Positions 45,990 through 59,100 are shown, numbered from the stretch's first letter. The stretch is 64,000 nucleotides of DNA from Sphagnum magellanicum (GCA_021904315.1 CM038919.1:9114001-9178000); one strand, 5' to 3'. The notes: generated by a model from the letters alone, not told the origin. A program made the numbers and translations.

Positions 45990-46520
45990 CTCCATCAAGT
46001 TTTTTGCTTCCTTCAGGGTTTTATTTTTTGTGTGTTTCTTATCTCTCCATCGAGCTTTTCACCTCCATCACATATTGTGAATTTTTTTACAACTTATCAT
46101 TTATGCCTTGCACTTTACATTTTATTTCCATTTCCCAACCCTCTACAATTCATCTCCATTGCATTGTGTTGATCTCCATCACCTTGCACTCTATAATTCA
46201 ATATCATCATCAAATGTTTTATAACTTGGTTTGATTATTTTGTGTTCAACATTGAATTTCCATCACTATGTTTTTTGTAGTTGTGTCCATTAGCTTGCGT
46301 TCTACAATTTGTTTCCATTGTTGAACATTTTGTCTTCTATAATTTATTTTTATTATGTTATGCTCCATGTCAAATTTCCATTGCTTTGCACCCTGCTTGA
46401 TTAATTTGCATTATTGTGTTTTTTGTAATTCATTTCCATTGAATCTCCATCATTGAACTTCCAATTTCTTTTGGGGTTTTGCTTTTCATCTAATTCTTTT
46501 GTTTCCATCAAGTTTTTTGC
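45990..46520. repeat. Degenerate minisatellite (TTTCCATT-GCTTTGCAC type)
   Basis: Words such as ATCTCCATTGCATTGTGTT, ATCTCCATCACCTTGCACTC, ATTTCCATCACTATGTTTT and ATTTCCATTGCTTTGCACCC recur every 35-40 bp or so, with CTATAATTCA/CTACAATTTG spacers. No frame is kept across units. Confidence 0.55.
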
Positions 46521-46878
46521 CTTGGCCATCACTACTCCATGGTGAATTTCCATGGCATTGGTTTCACTACATTACATTATATCCACCCACCCCCCACACC
46601 CCACCTCTTCAAGTTATTATTTTGTTTTGCTAGTTGGTTTTGTATTTTTTTGTTCAATTTTTCTCTATGTTTTGTGAATTTGCAGGTTGCTTCGTCCATC
46701 ATCCAAATCACACAACAAAGGTTACCCATCCGGATTGCATGACAAATGTCAGCCATCATCCTTCACAAATGACATATGTCTTTTTATTTTAGACTTCATT
46801 TCATTTTTTATTTGTGTTTGTATTTTATCTGTACATTGTTTTTTAATTATCAAAGGTTGGTGTTGATTTTGTTTTTTT

Positions 46879-47640
46879 TTGTTAAGGTTTCAAGATATGG
46901 ACAATTTGCACAATGAAACATTGATCTCCCATGTTCATGCTATGGTTGACCTTAGTGTTGAATTTGTAGACAACCCAAATGACCTAGATTATTGTGGTTC
47001 ATCCTCTACATCAACTTCTATTGGTTGTGTTGGTAGTCCTAATATTACTATAAATGGAAATTTGTTTACCATATTACAATTGATAAAACTTTATGGTCAA
47101 CTTTAGAAATCGAATAGACTTTTGGAAGTTAAAGAGTTGCAATGCTACAACATGGGCTTTTATGCAACAAACAAGGTGTTACCCATGTGTGCAAGAGGTG
47201 CCACCTTCCAAGATGTTGTTGAAGGAACAAGATGGTCAAACTTGGAAGAACCATGTGCATAATTTTGTGCCATGTCACTTGCCACATATGATGGTTAGGT
47301 TGCTCCATCTTTAGTGATTATCCTTGCAAGGCTACGTTGATGTTGTGTGAGCAGTTTACAAAAGCTACTACTATGTTAATTTGTGATTGGTGTTCCAAAA
47401 ATTGGCATATGAAATGTTTCACAGTGCCATTGGAAGAAATGTTGGTTGGAAAATAATTTTTCCCTTGGTGCACAAAATAAACCTAGGTGTTTATTCCTAT
47501 AGTTTGGTAGTAAGAAATAACCCAAATTGTTTTTCAAAATGAATTCACATTTGGATTTTGGATGAAGAATTGAAGGATTGCAACCATGCAACTAACAATG
47601 GGGCTCATATTTGTACATGGCCTACTAAAATTTACAAAAG
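46879..47640 (+). pseudogene. Degraded transposon-like gene with PHD-finger-like zinc-binding motif
   Basis: An open frame at 46879-47106 (HNETLISHVHAMVDLSVEF) is followed by frame-shifted pieces (LQCYNMGFYATNKVLPMCAR; GATFQDVVEGTRWSNLEEPC). Then 47346-47471 reads TMLICDWCSKNWHMKCF, VPLEEMLVGK, a stop, and FFPWC. The spacing C-x2-C-x4-H-x2-C ... W-C follows the second half of a PHD finger. Several stops break the frame. The host gene family is unknown to me; a transposon-borne PHD finger is the likeliest source. Confidence 0.45.
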
Positions 47641-48453
47641 AATGATGAAACTGATCCCAAACAGTTCTTCAAAAATGAAAAAAAATTGAAAACCAGACCT
47701 GTTTGATCTTTGAAATTGAAAAAGTCAAATGCTTTGAAATTGAGGATGGTTTGAAATTCACCCAACCTTGCTATTTACAAGGTAATAGTTGTTGAGTGGG
47801 CCACATGGAAACTGACTGTAAGGCAACCTTTCACATTATGGTCTTTGGCCTTTTGAAATCTCCAGCCCAACTTAACCCACTCAGTGTGACTTCTTATGCC
47901 ACTTGAGCCCATAAATAAATGTATTTTGTTGACCCAAGGCCATAGAGTGGAAAGCCAATTGGGTCCAAGTCTTGGGCCCAAGTAGGGACTCCTCTTTATG
48001 TATCCTCCTCATCCTCTCCCTCCTTCCTTCCACAATTCAAAAGATGGCTTCAATCCAATGGCGAAGAATTTAAAACACATCAATAAAGTAATTATACAGC
48101 TCGGTCTGCCCAAGAAGTCAAGCTTCCTTTTATGAGCGTTCCCTTGTCATGAGCCAACCCAAAAACTAGCTTCAATATAATGCCATGTAAGTGATCACCA
48201 TCATTCTTCAGTTCTTTGACTTGGGTCCTAGTGTAAGACCTTTGGGGCCAATTTGGCCAATAATGCTCCATTTTGAGGTTGGCCAGTTCTTGACTCCCTA
48301 GTGTAAATGGAGCGTAACTACCTAACAATGACTTCTGCTGATCACATTAGACCTTCCCTATTTGAATTTTAAAAGCTTCCATGCTTTTACCCTGGGGGAG
48401 GCCTGCTCTCATGGCCACACCTAAATTTCAGGCTTACACCCTCAGGTTACCAT
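47641..48453. repeat. Stretch with two tandem right-end-like sequences
   Basis: TTGACTTGGGTCCTAGTGTAAGACC (48215-48240) and TTGACTCCCTAGTGTAAATG (about 48290-48310) are the same kind of end as the right arm at 32162-32191 (ACTCCTAGTGTAAA). Both point the same way and no matching left arm was found, so they are probably remnants of two copies. No gene. Confidence 0.45.
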
Positions 48454-48802
48454 CAATGTTGGGTGGTATTATAAACAAGAACAGACCCTACCGGCCGATT
48501 AAGGTGGTTCTTAGGATTGATAATCGTGGTTCTCAAAAAATCAAAGACCCAATGTTGATGTATATTAATGGTTCTCAAAAAATTAAAATAATCAAACAAT
48601 CAACCAGAAAAAAGTGGACTTTTTTTACCAATTCTTTCATGAAAATCACAACGTCTTTAACATTTTTTGAAATAAGCAGGATTGGTGGTTCTTTGATTCT
48701 GATCTTTTTTCAAAGAAATGAAACCAGCAGTTCTCTGATTCTAAAATATTAAAAAACTGGAACTAACAGTTCCTTGAAAATTCAAATAACTACACAACAC
48801 TT
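48454..48802. mobile_element. Non-autonomous hAT-like element
   Basis: The left end CAATGTTGGGTGG and the right end CTACACAACACTT are inverted relatives. Flanks GTTACCAT (48446-48453) and GTTACCAC (48803-48810) agree at seven of eight bases, the difference being a transition. The interior has GGTTCT and AACTGG words. No transposase domain is seen in the open frame across it. Confidence 0.7.
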
Positions 48803-48810
48803 GTTACCAC

Positions 48811-51419
48811 CATCAAGGTAGGACCCTCAAAGTAGGGAAGGCCTGTTGGAGCAGGCCTCCCCCTAGATGGGTACACAACATGTGATTGGTGAGAACTTAA
48901 GAAAATTGAAAAGATACTGTGCAAACTTTATGGGCATGATTTTTCTGTATAAAATAAGCTAAAGTTGCTGAGGATCATGCACGAGAAATTTCCCAAAATG
49001 GGGGTACTTCCCCCTTTTTCTCATGTATTTGAGGTATGCACATCTACATACACAAAATGACTTATGTGTTTAAAGTTTGTACATAGTACTAAAATTATCT
49101 GTAAAATCAGGAAAAGACGGCACCAGAACCCTCTGTTGGTGTTCTTTTCACACACTGGGTTTCAACAGGGCATGAAACTCGGTACCAATCACTGCTGCTA
49201 TGTATACTGACTGTACTTATAAATGTTCTCGAGCCTGGTGCATTTAACCCTGAGTCTCAGTATTTCATACCCTTATTTAATAGAATTCCATGACTTTGCG
49301 GACAACAGCCAAGAGGGGCATCAAATGGCGTGTAACTCAGGCCCAACAGGGCATGACTTTTGGGATAACTCTAGTGTGTGAGTTTTTGTTGTCACCTACA
49401 ATTTGGTGATGGATTTTCCTTTTTGGTAGGTACATGGGCTAGACCTTGTGCAATTTGCATGATGATGAAGCAGGTCTAAGTTCTAACATCTCTATTCAAG
49501 TCATTTAATGGGTTCCTTAATTTTCCAGCCATATTGCAAGTTGGTATAGGATATAAATTGCACAAATAAAGTAAAGTACACAAATATGTTGTAGTTTATG
49601 GTACAGTATGTCTCCTAGGCAATGGATAGATTCAATCCTTACTTACGGGAAGAATGTCAACTTCTCAATAAGTATTTTGGCTCTACCAAGATAGTTTATC
49701 AAGCAAAATTCACTTCCTTAACCACAAATCAAATCTATTCATCAAAAATCAATGGGCCCTCTCATCCTGGGTCATTGACAATTTGCAAATGGATATGGTC
49801 TAAGACTGACCATAATTTCAAATGTGAAGTATAACAAATATTCAGAGAGGATCCTTCTTGTGGGTACTGTTTATTGACCAATGCATTCTGCCAGGGTAGT
49901 GACCAATCAAGGTAAGAGTTCAAACCTAGTCAGGTCAATGCAGGCTGACTACACTGATTAGCATGCATTTGGCATCTCATGACTGAATGTGTGGTGTGAA
50001 AATTTCATATCCAGTTGTTTTATAACTCCTACCTAGGGAGATTGTTTTGTGTTCAACCATAGGGTAAACTTAGATCATTTGGGTGTTATGTGCATCCCAA
50101 TTAAAATAGAAATGTGTTTGGTGATGGGAGTCATTCCTTGCGGTTTTGAAAAAATCATTGCCCAACCTTACATGAAAGGTGTTTGGTCATAAATGTGAAG
50201 TACCACATTATGAGAAAAATTCCAAACCATTTAACACTTAAGATTTGTGTGATAATAGGGGTGATTTAATGTTGGATTGCAAGATTTAGGGCTTTGGGTA
50301 CAAACCATCTTCCAAGTGCACAAATAAAACTTCAACTTTCAATGTACAACATCATTTTCTCATGGAAACACAAAACACATTAATGACGCTAAAGAGCATG
50401 CAACTTTCCCCCATTGTAAGCACATTGGATTCCCACCAAAATATGTATTTGAATCACATGTTCAACTAGAAAAGCTCCATGTTATTTGAACTTGAATTAC
50501 ATTCCACCTTTTCCAAAATCTCTTACAATTGCTTCAAGAATGTTAGAACATCTAGATGAGCTTCAACCTTTTTCTTAAGCTTCTATCTCCTAAGACTAAA
50601 ATGTTGGAAAATAGTGAAAAGGAAAAAATAAAATCTACAATCAAGAGAAGGGGAAGGGCATGTCAATGTAGGAACCAACTCACAAGATTATGAAATACAA
50701 GGTAATAACTTAGATCGATCTACACAAGCATTAGTTGTAGAAATCAAAAAATTTAGTGTAGATCAACTTTACCAAGAAAAATATAGTAAGTATCTACATT
50801 ACTATTGGATTCAAGGACTTGCAATCTCAAGAATAACAAGGAGTTTAAGTAGATATGATTCTAAGACATTTTTTGGTATTGTAATTAAGCAAATTTTTAA
50901 ATACACACCTATGGCTTGCACATCAACCACAAATGTCACTATAGCATGGGATGATTTTGCAAACTTTCATGCAATAATGTTTTTCTAGTGATGCATTGGA
51001 AAGTCATGCACTCCTCAATTATCCATAATTAACACATTTTTTGAAGCCTTGGGATTTTTATAAGAGGTTGAACTTCATACCTCTTGTAGGTCCTAATTGA
51101 ACACTGCCAAGTTGTTGGAGACTAAAGCCAAGAAACAAAAGGTTGTCATCATGTTTAATATACTTCGCACAAGCGACAATTTGGAACCAACAATAATAGA
51201 AAAGGAAAACATTCCTCCTACACAAACAACACAAGCAAAGAAATCAACACAAACAAACAAGGTTCTTGCCCTAACCCAATGAAGAAGATGGATCACTAAG
51301 ACCTTGGAAGAAGCAATGATGCAATGAAAAAAGGTTGGGCCTTTTTCAAAAATGTAAGCAAGTTTTGGCACATACCTATCACCTTTCTTTTAAATTACTG
51401 AAATGACATGACAAGGTGA
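48811..51419. other. Gene-less stretch
   Basis: Mixed decayed DNA. The right part (from about 50700) may include the N-terminal remains of the pogo-like relic, but no clear helix-turn-helix could be read. Confidence 0.35.
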
Positions 51420-52493
51420 AAGAAAATAGGCCCATAAGGTGTGTTAATGGATGAAGATAAACCATGCATGGCTTGGGCTTTGGGTATGTAGGATTTAGGA
51501 CTTTCCATTACCTTGCTCAAAAATGGTAAAACTTACTCAAACTAAATTGATCTCTTTTAAAAATGGATTGTTTGGAAACAATTGGTGGTATTGGTTTTAG
51601 CATTAACATCTAAAGCTTAACATTCAACTGTAGGACTTGAAATGTGCAAATCAAAAGGTTTGACAAGTTAGTCATGCGGTAGCTTCTACCAAAATTTGCA
51701 AACACTTTACACTTACCACAAGTTTAAAATTGACCACATAATTTGGAATTCAAATGAAACATAGATTTAAGCAAGGTGATGGTGTAAGGCAAAGGTTGTA
51801 GCAAAAGGGGCTCACATCAAGTTTATAACACCATTCCCGAATCCAAAGAATGGCTAATAGTAGATTGTGTTGTGAATGTAGGAAGGGGTTCCTTGCTTGG
51901 ATTTTACATATTCAAGGGTGAATGGATTATAGATGATTACATTAGACATTGCAATTTAAAGACATGCATGGCAATGCAAACAAAAGCATGGATGATGGTT
52001 TTCCTATTCAAAAAATTCTTTTTATTTTTTACAAGTTCAATTCCAAAGGCATTTGTCCATCAAGTTGACATCTACTAGTTCTAAATGGGTATAGTTCACA
52101 TGTTACATTAAAAGCCATAGAACAAACACAACAATTTGGGTTAGATATGGGCACCTTCCCTTCTCACATTTCCCATGCTCTACAACCTTTAAATGTGGGT
52201 TGTTTCAAGCCTTTCAAAACCATTTTCAAGAAGAAAAAAAAGGCAATGCCATGGTTAGAAACAATCATTATAAACTAAGCAAACAAGCACTTGCTAGTTG
52301 GGTGGACAAGGCTCTAGATCAAACGTTATCCAAAAAAAACACCATGAGTAGGTTTAAAGTAATAGGAATATGGCCTTTCAATCCCAAGGCCATGGATCAT
52401 AAGACAAGACCATGTGATGTATACATAATAGAACCTGTTGACATTGTAAATGAAAACAATGATGCATTTTATGGAATAGTTTATGAAAGTTAA
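51420..52493 (+). pseudogene. Degraded pogo-like (DDE_1, Tc1/mariner) transposase
   Basis: Pieces in shifting plus frames follow the DDE_1 order: IWNSNET (about 51740), IPESKEWLIV, LLGFYIFKG, then VLNGYSSHVTLKA, TFPSHISHALQP and LNVGCFKPFKTIFKKKKK. A long open end (52200-52493) contains ALASWVDKALDQTLSKKN and GIWPFNP. In the family the first catalytic Asp sits in 'CDETG' and the second in 'LDGHGSH'; both read Asn here. At the first site the change lies in a CA that is CG in the usual sequence, as expected from methyl-cytosine decay. Frameshifts and stops make it inactive. The preserved C-terminal end makes the family call fairly safe. Confidence 0.7.
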
Positions 52494-52816
52494 CAATGGC
52501 AGAGGATGGAACTACCACACAATTAATGAACATAACAACTCTTCAAGATGATGTAAAAAAAAAATTTCAATCTGCTAACCAAAAGCCATTAGATTTGAAA
52601 TATTATGTGGAAAATGCAATTAAGTCCATGTACTCTTGCAAAAGAAATTGAACCTATGGAAGCTACTTTTCATTTGTTAGTTGACCTAAATTGACTTAGT
52701 CCCACTTGTGAAGTCTATAATTTTGGAATGGAATTCAAGTTCTTTTATATTTGGCCAATCTATTGTCCTTGCCACATTTGTTTGCAATGAAAACAAAAAA
52801 TTTCATTTAACATGAG
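52494..52816. other. Spacer between pogo relic and minisatellite
   Basis: Nothing recognised; it may be the 3' end of the pogo-like element. The matching terminal repeat was not located. Confidence 0.35.
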
Positions 52817-52989
52817 GAGCATTAGGAGGAGGTGTCAATCAATAACACAAGACAATGATTAAAAGGAGGTGCGAATCACTAATAGAAGACAATTAATAAA
52901 AGGTAGTGATCAACAATAGAAGGTAATGATCAGGAGGAAGTGCCCATCACTAACAAAATAGGATGATTAGCAGGAGACAATGATCACCA

Positions 52990-53922
52990 CATTACAAGAA
53001 AAGTTGTCTTTTGCAACTTGATTTATTACTAGGTTGTTAGTCATGGAAGACATCTATGACTACATGATCATGTAGTCGAATAGGACATGTTGTTTAGGAC
53101 ACCTAATCGCTAGTGTGGGTTAATCACAAAACAATTTGCAACTATGACTTTTATAACTATGAAATCATGGAAGTCATTAGTGCTTGATGAGATCCATAAA
53201 TTATGGCCCTTGGATATAACTCATTAAATATGAAATAAATATGTTTTCCACCCATGTCATTTAAACATGTGGCATGTAGACACATGGTATAAAAGTTGAA
53301 AACCTAGTTTATATGTTAGGAATGTAGGCTAACTTATCTAGCAAATTAAGCTAGTTAGGCTAGTTCATTAAGTTGCAAGTGTGAGGATTTGAACACTCAC
53401 CTCCACATTGAGGGAAAATGTCTTTAACCCCCATTTAACCATTGTAGCCTGGTATTATTTTTACATGACAAAAAATGTCACCATATTGTTATAAACATTT
53501 TTTAAAACCTACTTTATGAATTAGGTACCTAGCTTAATAAAGTAATAGGTAAGTAGTACCTAGAGGTAACAGTAAGTAGGTAGTAGCTAGGTATGTACTA
53601 CCTATCTAGTATATAAGTAGGTACATATATACTATATAATATTGCTAGTATTAGCCCATAAGTACTAGCTACTTTATAGGCAGCTGATAAATAACTAATA
53701 GGTAGTTAGCACCTAGTTATACTACTAACATAAATAGGTTATTAATGTATGTGGTTAATCATGTAGTCACAATGCAATCACAAAATAGTCATAATTTAGT
53801 CATGTAATGATAATGTAATTATAATGTAGTCACAAATTTGAGTAAAAATATATGATTACATGACTAGATTAGGACATTAGTCGTAAATGTCCAAGTCATG
53901 AAAAACACGTTTTGGCATTGTG
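52990..53922. mobile_element. 933-bp CACTA-type element inserted in the minisatellite
   Basis: The left end CATTACAAGAAAAGTTGTC and the right end reading (reversed) CACAATGCCAAAACGTG both derive from the plant CACTA terminus. Removing the element restores the minisatellite unit: GATCACCA on the left joins ATATAAGAGG on the right, with 3-bp duplicates CCA (52987-52989) and TCA (53923-53925). Subterminal words TAGTCATG, TAGTCAC and TAGTCGTAA repeat near both ends, like transposase-binding repeats. The middle holds a TACCTA/TAGGTA-rich palindromic tract (53510-53740) and a tRNA-like piece. No coding capacity. Confidence 0.75.
53375..53460 (-). repeat. tRNA-derived SINE-like fragment inside the CACTA element
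   Basis: Minus strand: an A-box-like TACAATGGTTAAATGG, then GTGTTCAAATCC close to the B-box, with GTGAG and CTCAC that pair around it as a T-arm. Spacing between the boxes fits a polymerase III head. It is probably a nested insertion. Confidence 0.45.
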
Positions 53923-54500
53923 TCAATATAAGAGGATGTGATCAAGAGGAGGTGATGATCACCAACAAAAAACAATGATTAAGAGGAAGCAATGATCACC
54001 AACAAACGAAGACAATCAAAAGGAAGTAATGATCATCAACAAAAGATGACAATCACAAGGAGGAAGGGATCACTAACAAAATAAGACAATTAAGAAAGCC
54101 AAAAATTACCAATAGAAGAGGACAATTAGGAAGAAACATTGATCACCAATAGAAAAGGACGACCAAAAGAGGTGTTGATCACCAACCAAAGAGGATAATC
54201 AAAAGGAGGCGGTGATCACAACAAAAGATGATTGGTGCCCGTCACTAACAAGAAACAACGATAAGGATCATGAGGCACCCCATCCCCAACAAAAAAAGAT
54301 GATTGGAAGTAAGTGCCAATGACCAATAAAAAATAATGATCTACAAGAGGTGCCCATCACCAACATAAAACGATGATAAAAAAGAGGTAGTGATCAACAA
54401 CAAAAGATGATGATTAGGAAAAGGTAATGACCACCAACAGAAGAGGACAATAAAGAGGAGGTGATGATTAACAATTGAAGACAATGATTAGGAAACAAGG

Positions 54501-56029
54501 AGATCTCCCAAAAGGTGACAATGAAGAAAACCAACATGGATGTGCACCAATGGTTGTGTAGATTGACCATGAAAAAAGGAAAACAATTGATGGGAACTAA
54601 GCAACTAAAGATGAATGCATTATCAGACCTTGGAGGTTGTGCAAAATGTGTGACATTGTTTGAAACTTTCATTAGAATATTGTTTGCAATAGTTTTGGTC
54701 ATTTTTGCAATTTTTTATATGTTTGGTTATACTTGCAATTATGTTACAACTAATTTGTGACTATTTTTTTCTTCATGCTTTCAAGAGGAAAACCCTTAAA
54801 TTTAGTTTTCATCCAAGAAAGACTATATATGTCCCATTAATTGCAAATGTCACCAAAATTAATTGTAGCCTTGCAAATATATTAGATTCCATTGAAAATC
54901 TTTTGAAGGTTATTGGGGGCATACTAGGATGTACAAGTAAATATTGCAAGTATCTATAATGGGTGTATTAAAATCTTATGTAATTTGTATTCATAACATA
55001 TTAAAATATTTTAATCAGACATAAAAGGTATATATGTATATTTTGAATATATTTAAGTTCTATTTTGAATATATACAAAACATATTAAGGCCATATTATA
55101 GAATTATCCAAGGTTTATTGTACCTATTGATTTTTTTAATCATTATTTATCATTAAACATTTATTATTGACATAAATGATACTTGTAACAAGTAAGATAA
55201 TAAAAATAAAAATATGGTTAACTTACACTAGCTACTAATTATTGTCCACAATAATTACTTATATTTTCATTATATTTTATTATTATTATTAACTTCAACT
55301 ATTATTGCTTATAATAGTTCATATATTTAGTAGGTAAATTAAGCTAATATAGAATACATACTAGGAAATAATTGCAAATAGGTTATGACTAAGTTGGTCA
55401 GATTTTTAATTACAATATTAATCCATATATTTTCTCTTCCATTTTTTAATGCAAAGTATATAATAAGGTGTGTTAGTTGTATTCAAAATGCAAATGTTAT
55501 GCAAAGGACAAGCCAATAAAAGAGGTTCAACCTTAAAAATTAAACCCAAAATAAAATAGGATTATTTTAAATCTATCTAACTAGATAATAATTTAGGCCT
55601 ACCTACTTACCTCCCTTGGCATACCTTCCTTACCTATCTACATAGATGTCAGATGTCAACATTTTATTGATTTTAAATTGAATGATCCAAATTTATTTAA
55701 CTAATTCAAAATATTAAATACTAAGTTGCAATTAAATGTGCCACATGTCATGAAATAATTGGCCTTCAAAAAAAGTTGACCAAATTTGTATGCCATGTTG
55801 TAAATTTTTATTGTGCCATGTGTCATGATTTAAAACCATCCAGAATGAACGATGTGAAAAATTTCAAGATTAAATTTTTTTTTTGAAATATTAAAAAATG
55901 TTAACATCGTTTGTTGTTAATGTTGAGCAAATTAATCACATGTTAATTGCAAATGATAATATGTATACATTCAATCAAAGGATGTAAATGTATTTTGTTG
56001 ACTTTTATTTTTCATTTAAAGACCATGTC
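54501..56029. other. Gene-less AT-rich stretch
   Basis: The open frame at 54515-54760 ends in a hydrophobic segment but has no recognised family. 55000-55500 is extremely AT-rich. Confidence 0.4.
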
Positions 56030-56142
56030 GATTACAACTATGGTTGCATGCGACTAGTGGAATTTTAGTCATATATATTGCCGATGACTAGAAATTAATT
56101 GCAAGGACTAGTCACAACCTAATGCCCATTTTTCTTTTAATG
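56030..56142. mobile_element. CACTA-type terminus relic
   Basis: Reversed, the right border reads CATTAAAAGAAAAATGGGC, close to the CACTA terminus, with several ACTAGTCA/TAGTCATA/GACTAGAAA subterminal words inside. The opposite end was not identified. Confidence 0.4.
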
Positions 56143-59100
56143 TTTAAAGTTACACAAACCACATATTGCCCATGATTGCAAATATTCTTACACAAATTTG
56201 TGGTAATGATTTCTTTTGTTAATCTAGAAAATGAATATTTTTACATAAATTAATTCACATTTTTCACAAGCATCCATTTTTGTCAAGGGTCTATTTTTGT
56301 CCACATCTCAAATTTTGAATGTGCATTGGGAAGGAGCAAAATGTTTGGTCATAGGTCCATGTTAAGTGTTTGCTTAGGAAACTTTCTAACCAATGGAATC
56401 CCCTTCCTTTCGGGAGGCATAGCTTTCATGTTTTTCCATCAAGTCAAGTGATTCAAGCTATTAGGGATGTGCCCAAAGGTGGGGCACAAGTTCTCTTTAG
56501 AGCCCATAGGCAAAAAAAATGACTCTTAGTCTACATTTTTTCTTGGAGTCCTTATGCGTTTAGTGACTACCACTACCCTACCTCATTTCTATTCACATTA
56601 TGTAAGAACATCTCCACCATTCCATCAACAAACAATATTGCAAAGTCCATGTATAGGCCTTTATGTAATTTGTTGACCCATAACGAGCTTTAATTTGATT
56701 TGTCTCCCCAAATGATCCTCTTGGCAAAGTCATTGGTATGTTGTCTCTTACGAGTTTGTGCATCCTCCAACAAGGTCCCTTTAGAATCTCACAATTAGGT
56801 TTCTTTTTTACTTTTTAAGGCACATTGGCATTCTTTTAAAAAATTTGAATCATACATGGATTTTCGATTTCACATTTCAATCTTGCACAATTCACTTCTC
56901 TTTTTACACATGTGCACCTCTCTATACATTTGTGCACCTTTCTTTAGACTTTCAACTTTTTTTATGGGCACTAATGTGAATCAATGAAATAAGCTTGATT
57001 GTATGTTCACAAAAATAATTTCAATAGCTCTAAGATGCACTTGGAAAGCCACAAGACCATGTTGTATTGAATGAAACAAAAGTCACTTTATAACATATGA
57101 ACATCCATGAAATTGTTCAAATTTGTGTGATGTCAATCACATTGATTTCAATTTGATCGATTGTCTCCAGTATTATAAGTCTACAATGTTATTTATGATG
57201 ATTATTTCATATGTTGCCTTGTTTGTGTGGATGGTTATAGGAGCGAACGATTGTGATTAAATTTTAATGATGATCCATGTTGTTGTTAAAACTTGAAGTC
57301 ATGTTTTATGTTTTGAAAACTCCTTGTACCTTCATAATTTGAAATATTCTTGAACTTCTTTTGAGAAAAAGGTTGTTTTCAAGCATTATGAAGAAATATG
57401 CAATTGTGCTCTACTCCTCCAAGATGTTTTTTTTTTTCAATGTTGTTGTGATCATGTTTGCTATGACTTGGGTTTGTTCTTTCATTGTGCGCTATTTATT
57501 GTTTGCCAATTTGCTTTTCGCAACTCTTGTGCCTTGTGAATGTTTTGTATTATAATTCTTAGATCTAATGGTGTTGCAACAAATTTGACTTCATGACCCA
57601 TCATGGGATGTTTTTTACCACCTAGCAATGTATGAAAGTAAAGTTCTAACCCTTTGGATGTTCTACTTTCTAGAATTTGAAGGTATCTGCAAGATGTTCC
57701 CATGGTTTGCACTTGATTCTTGGAAGCTTCAACAACTCCAATTCCTTAATGAACTTGGAGACATCATGTTTGATTATTCCCCATTTTGTTTCCAAAGACC
57801 TTGCTAATCTATATGCATAAAAAGCCAAGCAATTTTTGTTGTGATGTTTGAAACTCCTCTCCCAAAACGTGTTGCATTTCTAACCATTGCCTATGATCAT
57901 ATCATTTAAAATGAACAACAAAGTTGGCATTCTTCTTCAAGGACAAAGTTTTTCCCCTTCTTCTTGCTTGCAATAATATTAACAACTCTTATTGTTGCCA
58001 AAAGATCTTAGTTTCGGTGCATACAGGTTTATACCACAAAATGCTAGTGAAATACAATATAAATGTCAAATATCATCATGGTATCCTTATGCATTATGGA
58101 GGTTAAAAAAATGATTCTTGTAATCCTAGTAGTAGTTATACCATATGCAAGTGACAATGGATGCCATCATGTGTGCAAAACACAAATGGCTCCAACAAAT
58201 TACAATTGCAAGGACATTGTTTATAAATAGTAAAAATGCTCTAATGGAATTACATTATATTCTAGTTCTACATGTTCCAAAATGGTTCAATTTTAGGTTG
58301 CCAACTAGACATTGGACATTTAATGCCAATTTGATTTAGATTTATGATTTAAAAAAAACTATGGTAAATAGGCCAATGAATAAATATTTAAGCTTTCAAA
58401 AAACATGTGTTCATTCTTTTGTCAATTTCAACCCTAAAGGTTCAAGGGCTTAGGTAGCCCTTCACCTAGCACCACTATGATCATTTATAAACCTCCATTT
58501 GGGTTTGAAACAAACAACATAAAATCTCCCAAAGTCAAGGGGGCCCAAAAAAAAGTTCAATCTTGTGAACACATATCCTACCATGTGCAACTGAAGTGCA
58601 TCCTATAATTAAGCATGCTAGTCTTCATACACAAATATTATCCTTCTTATTATCAAAGGATGTGGACTTAATTCCCATTTAGAACATAAAACTTGTGCAA
58701 AAGCACAATTCACCCTCCCAAAGGTAAAAAAATGTAGATTGTGAGGAGTGATTACTAATTGCCAAACACAAAGAGGCAAATGAATGGGCATATTAATTTT
58801 GGTATAAGGTAGTTTTGAAACCCACTTATGAATAAAAAAAACCCATCTTCAAATGCAAGGTTTAAAAACCCCAACCATAAGTTTTAAGAATAGATCATTT
58901 GATTATACAATATCATGGAATGGTTATTATGTTTGCTAACATTCCATCTTATGAATTCTTTGGATATCTACTTATCAATGGGTGTTTGGTGATGGGTGGT
59001 TATACCCTAGTGAAATTAGTTTCCAATGCAACTAATTTCTAATAGGTAAATGCATGTTTGAAGAATGAATGAAAAAAAGATTGGATTGGATCAAACAAAG

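Larger units (their letters stand above)
52817..54500. repeat. Minisatellite of about 37 bp, interrupted by a CACTA element
   Basis: Units of the type GATCACCAACAAAAGAGGA followed by CAAT-A-AAGGAGGTGAT lie at 52817-52989 and again at 53926 to about 54500. Many in the second part are exactly 36-37 bp. About 20 units, with considerable divergence. The array is split by the 933-bp insertion at 52990-53922. Confidence 0.75.

Noticed and set aside
49905..49935. GAGTTCAAACC resembling a B-box
   Set aside because: No partner A-box or stems were found.
52200..52493. Stand-alone small gene of 97 codons
   Set aside because: It is the surviving C-terminal part of the pogo-like transposase relic; the matching upstream motifs lie in other frames.
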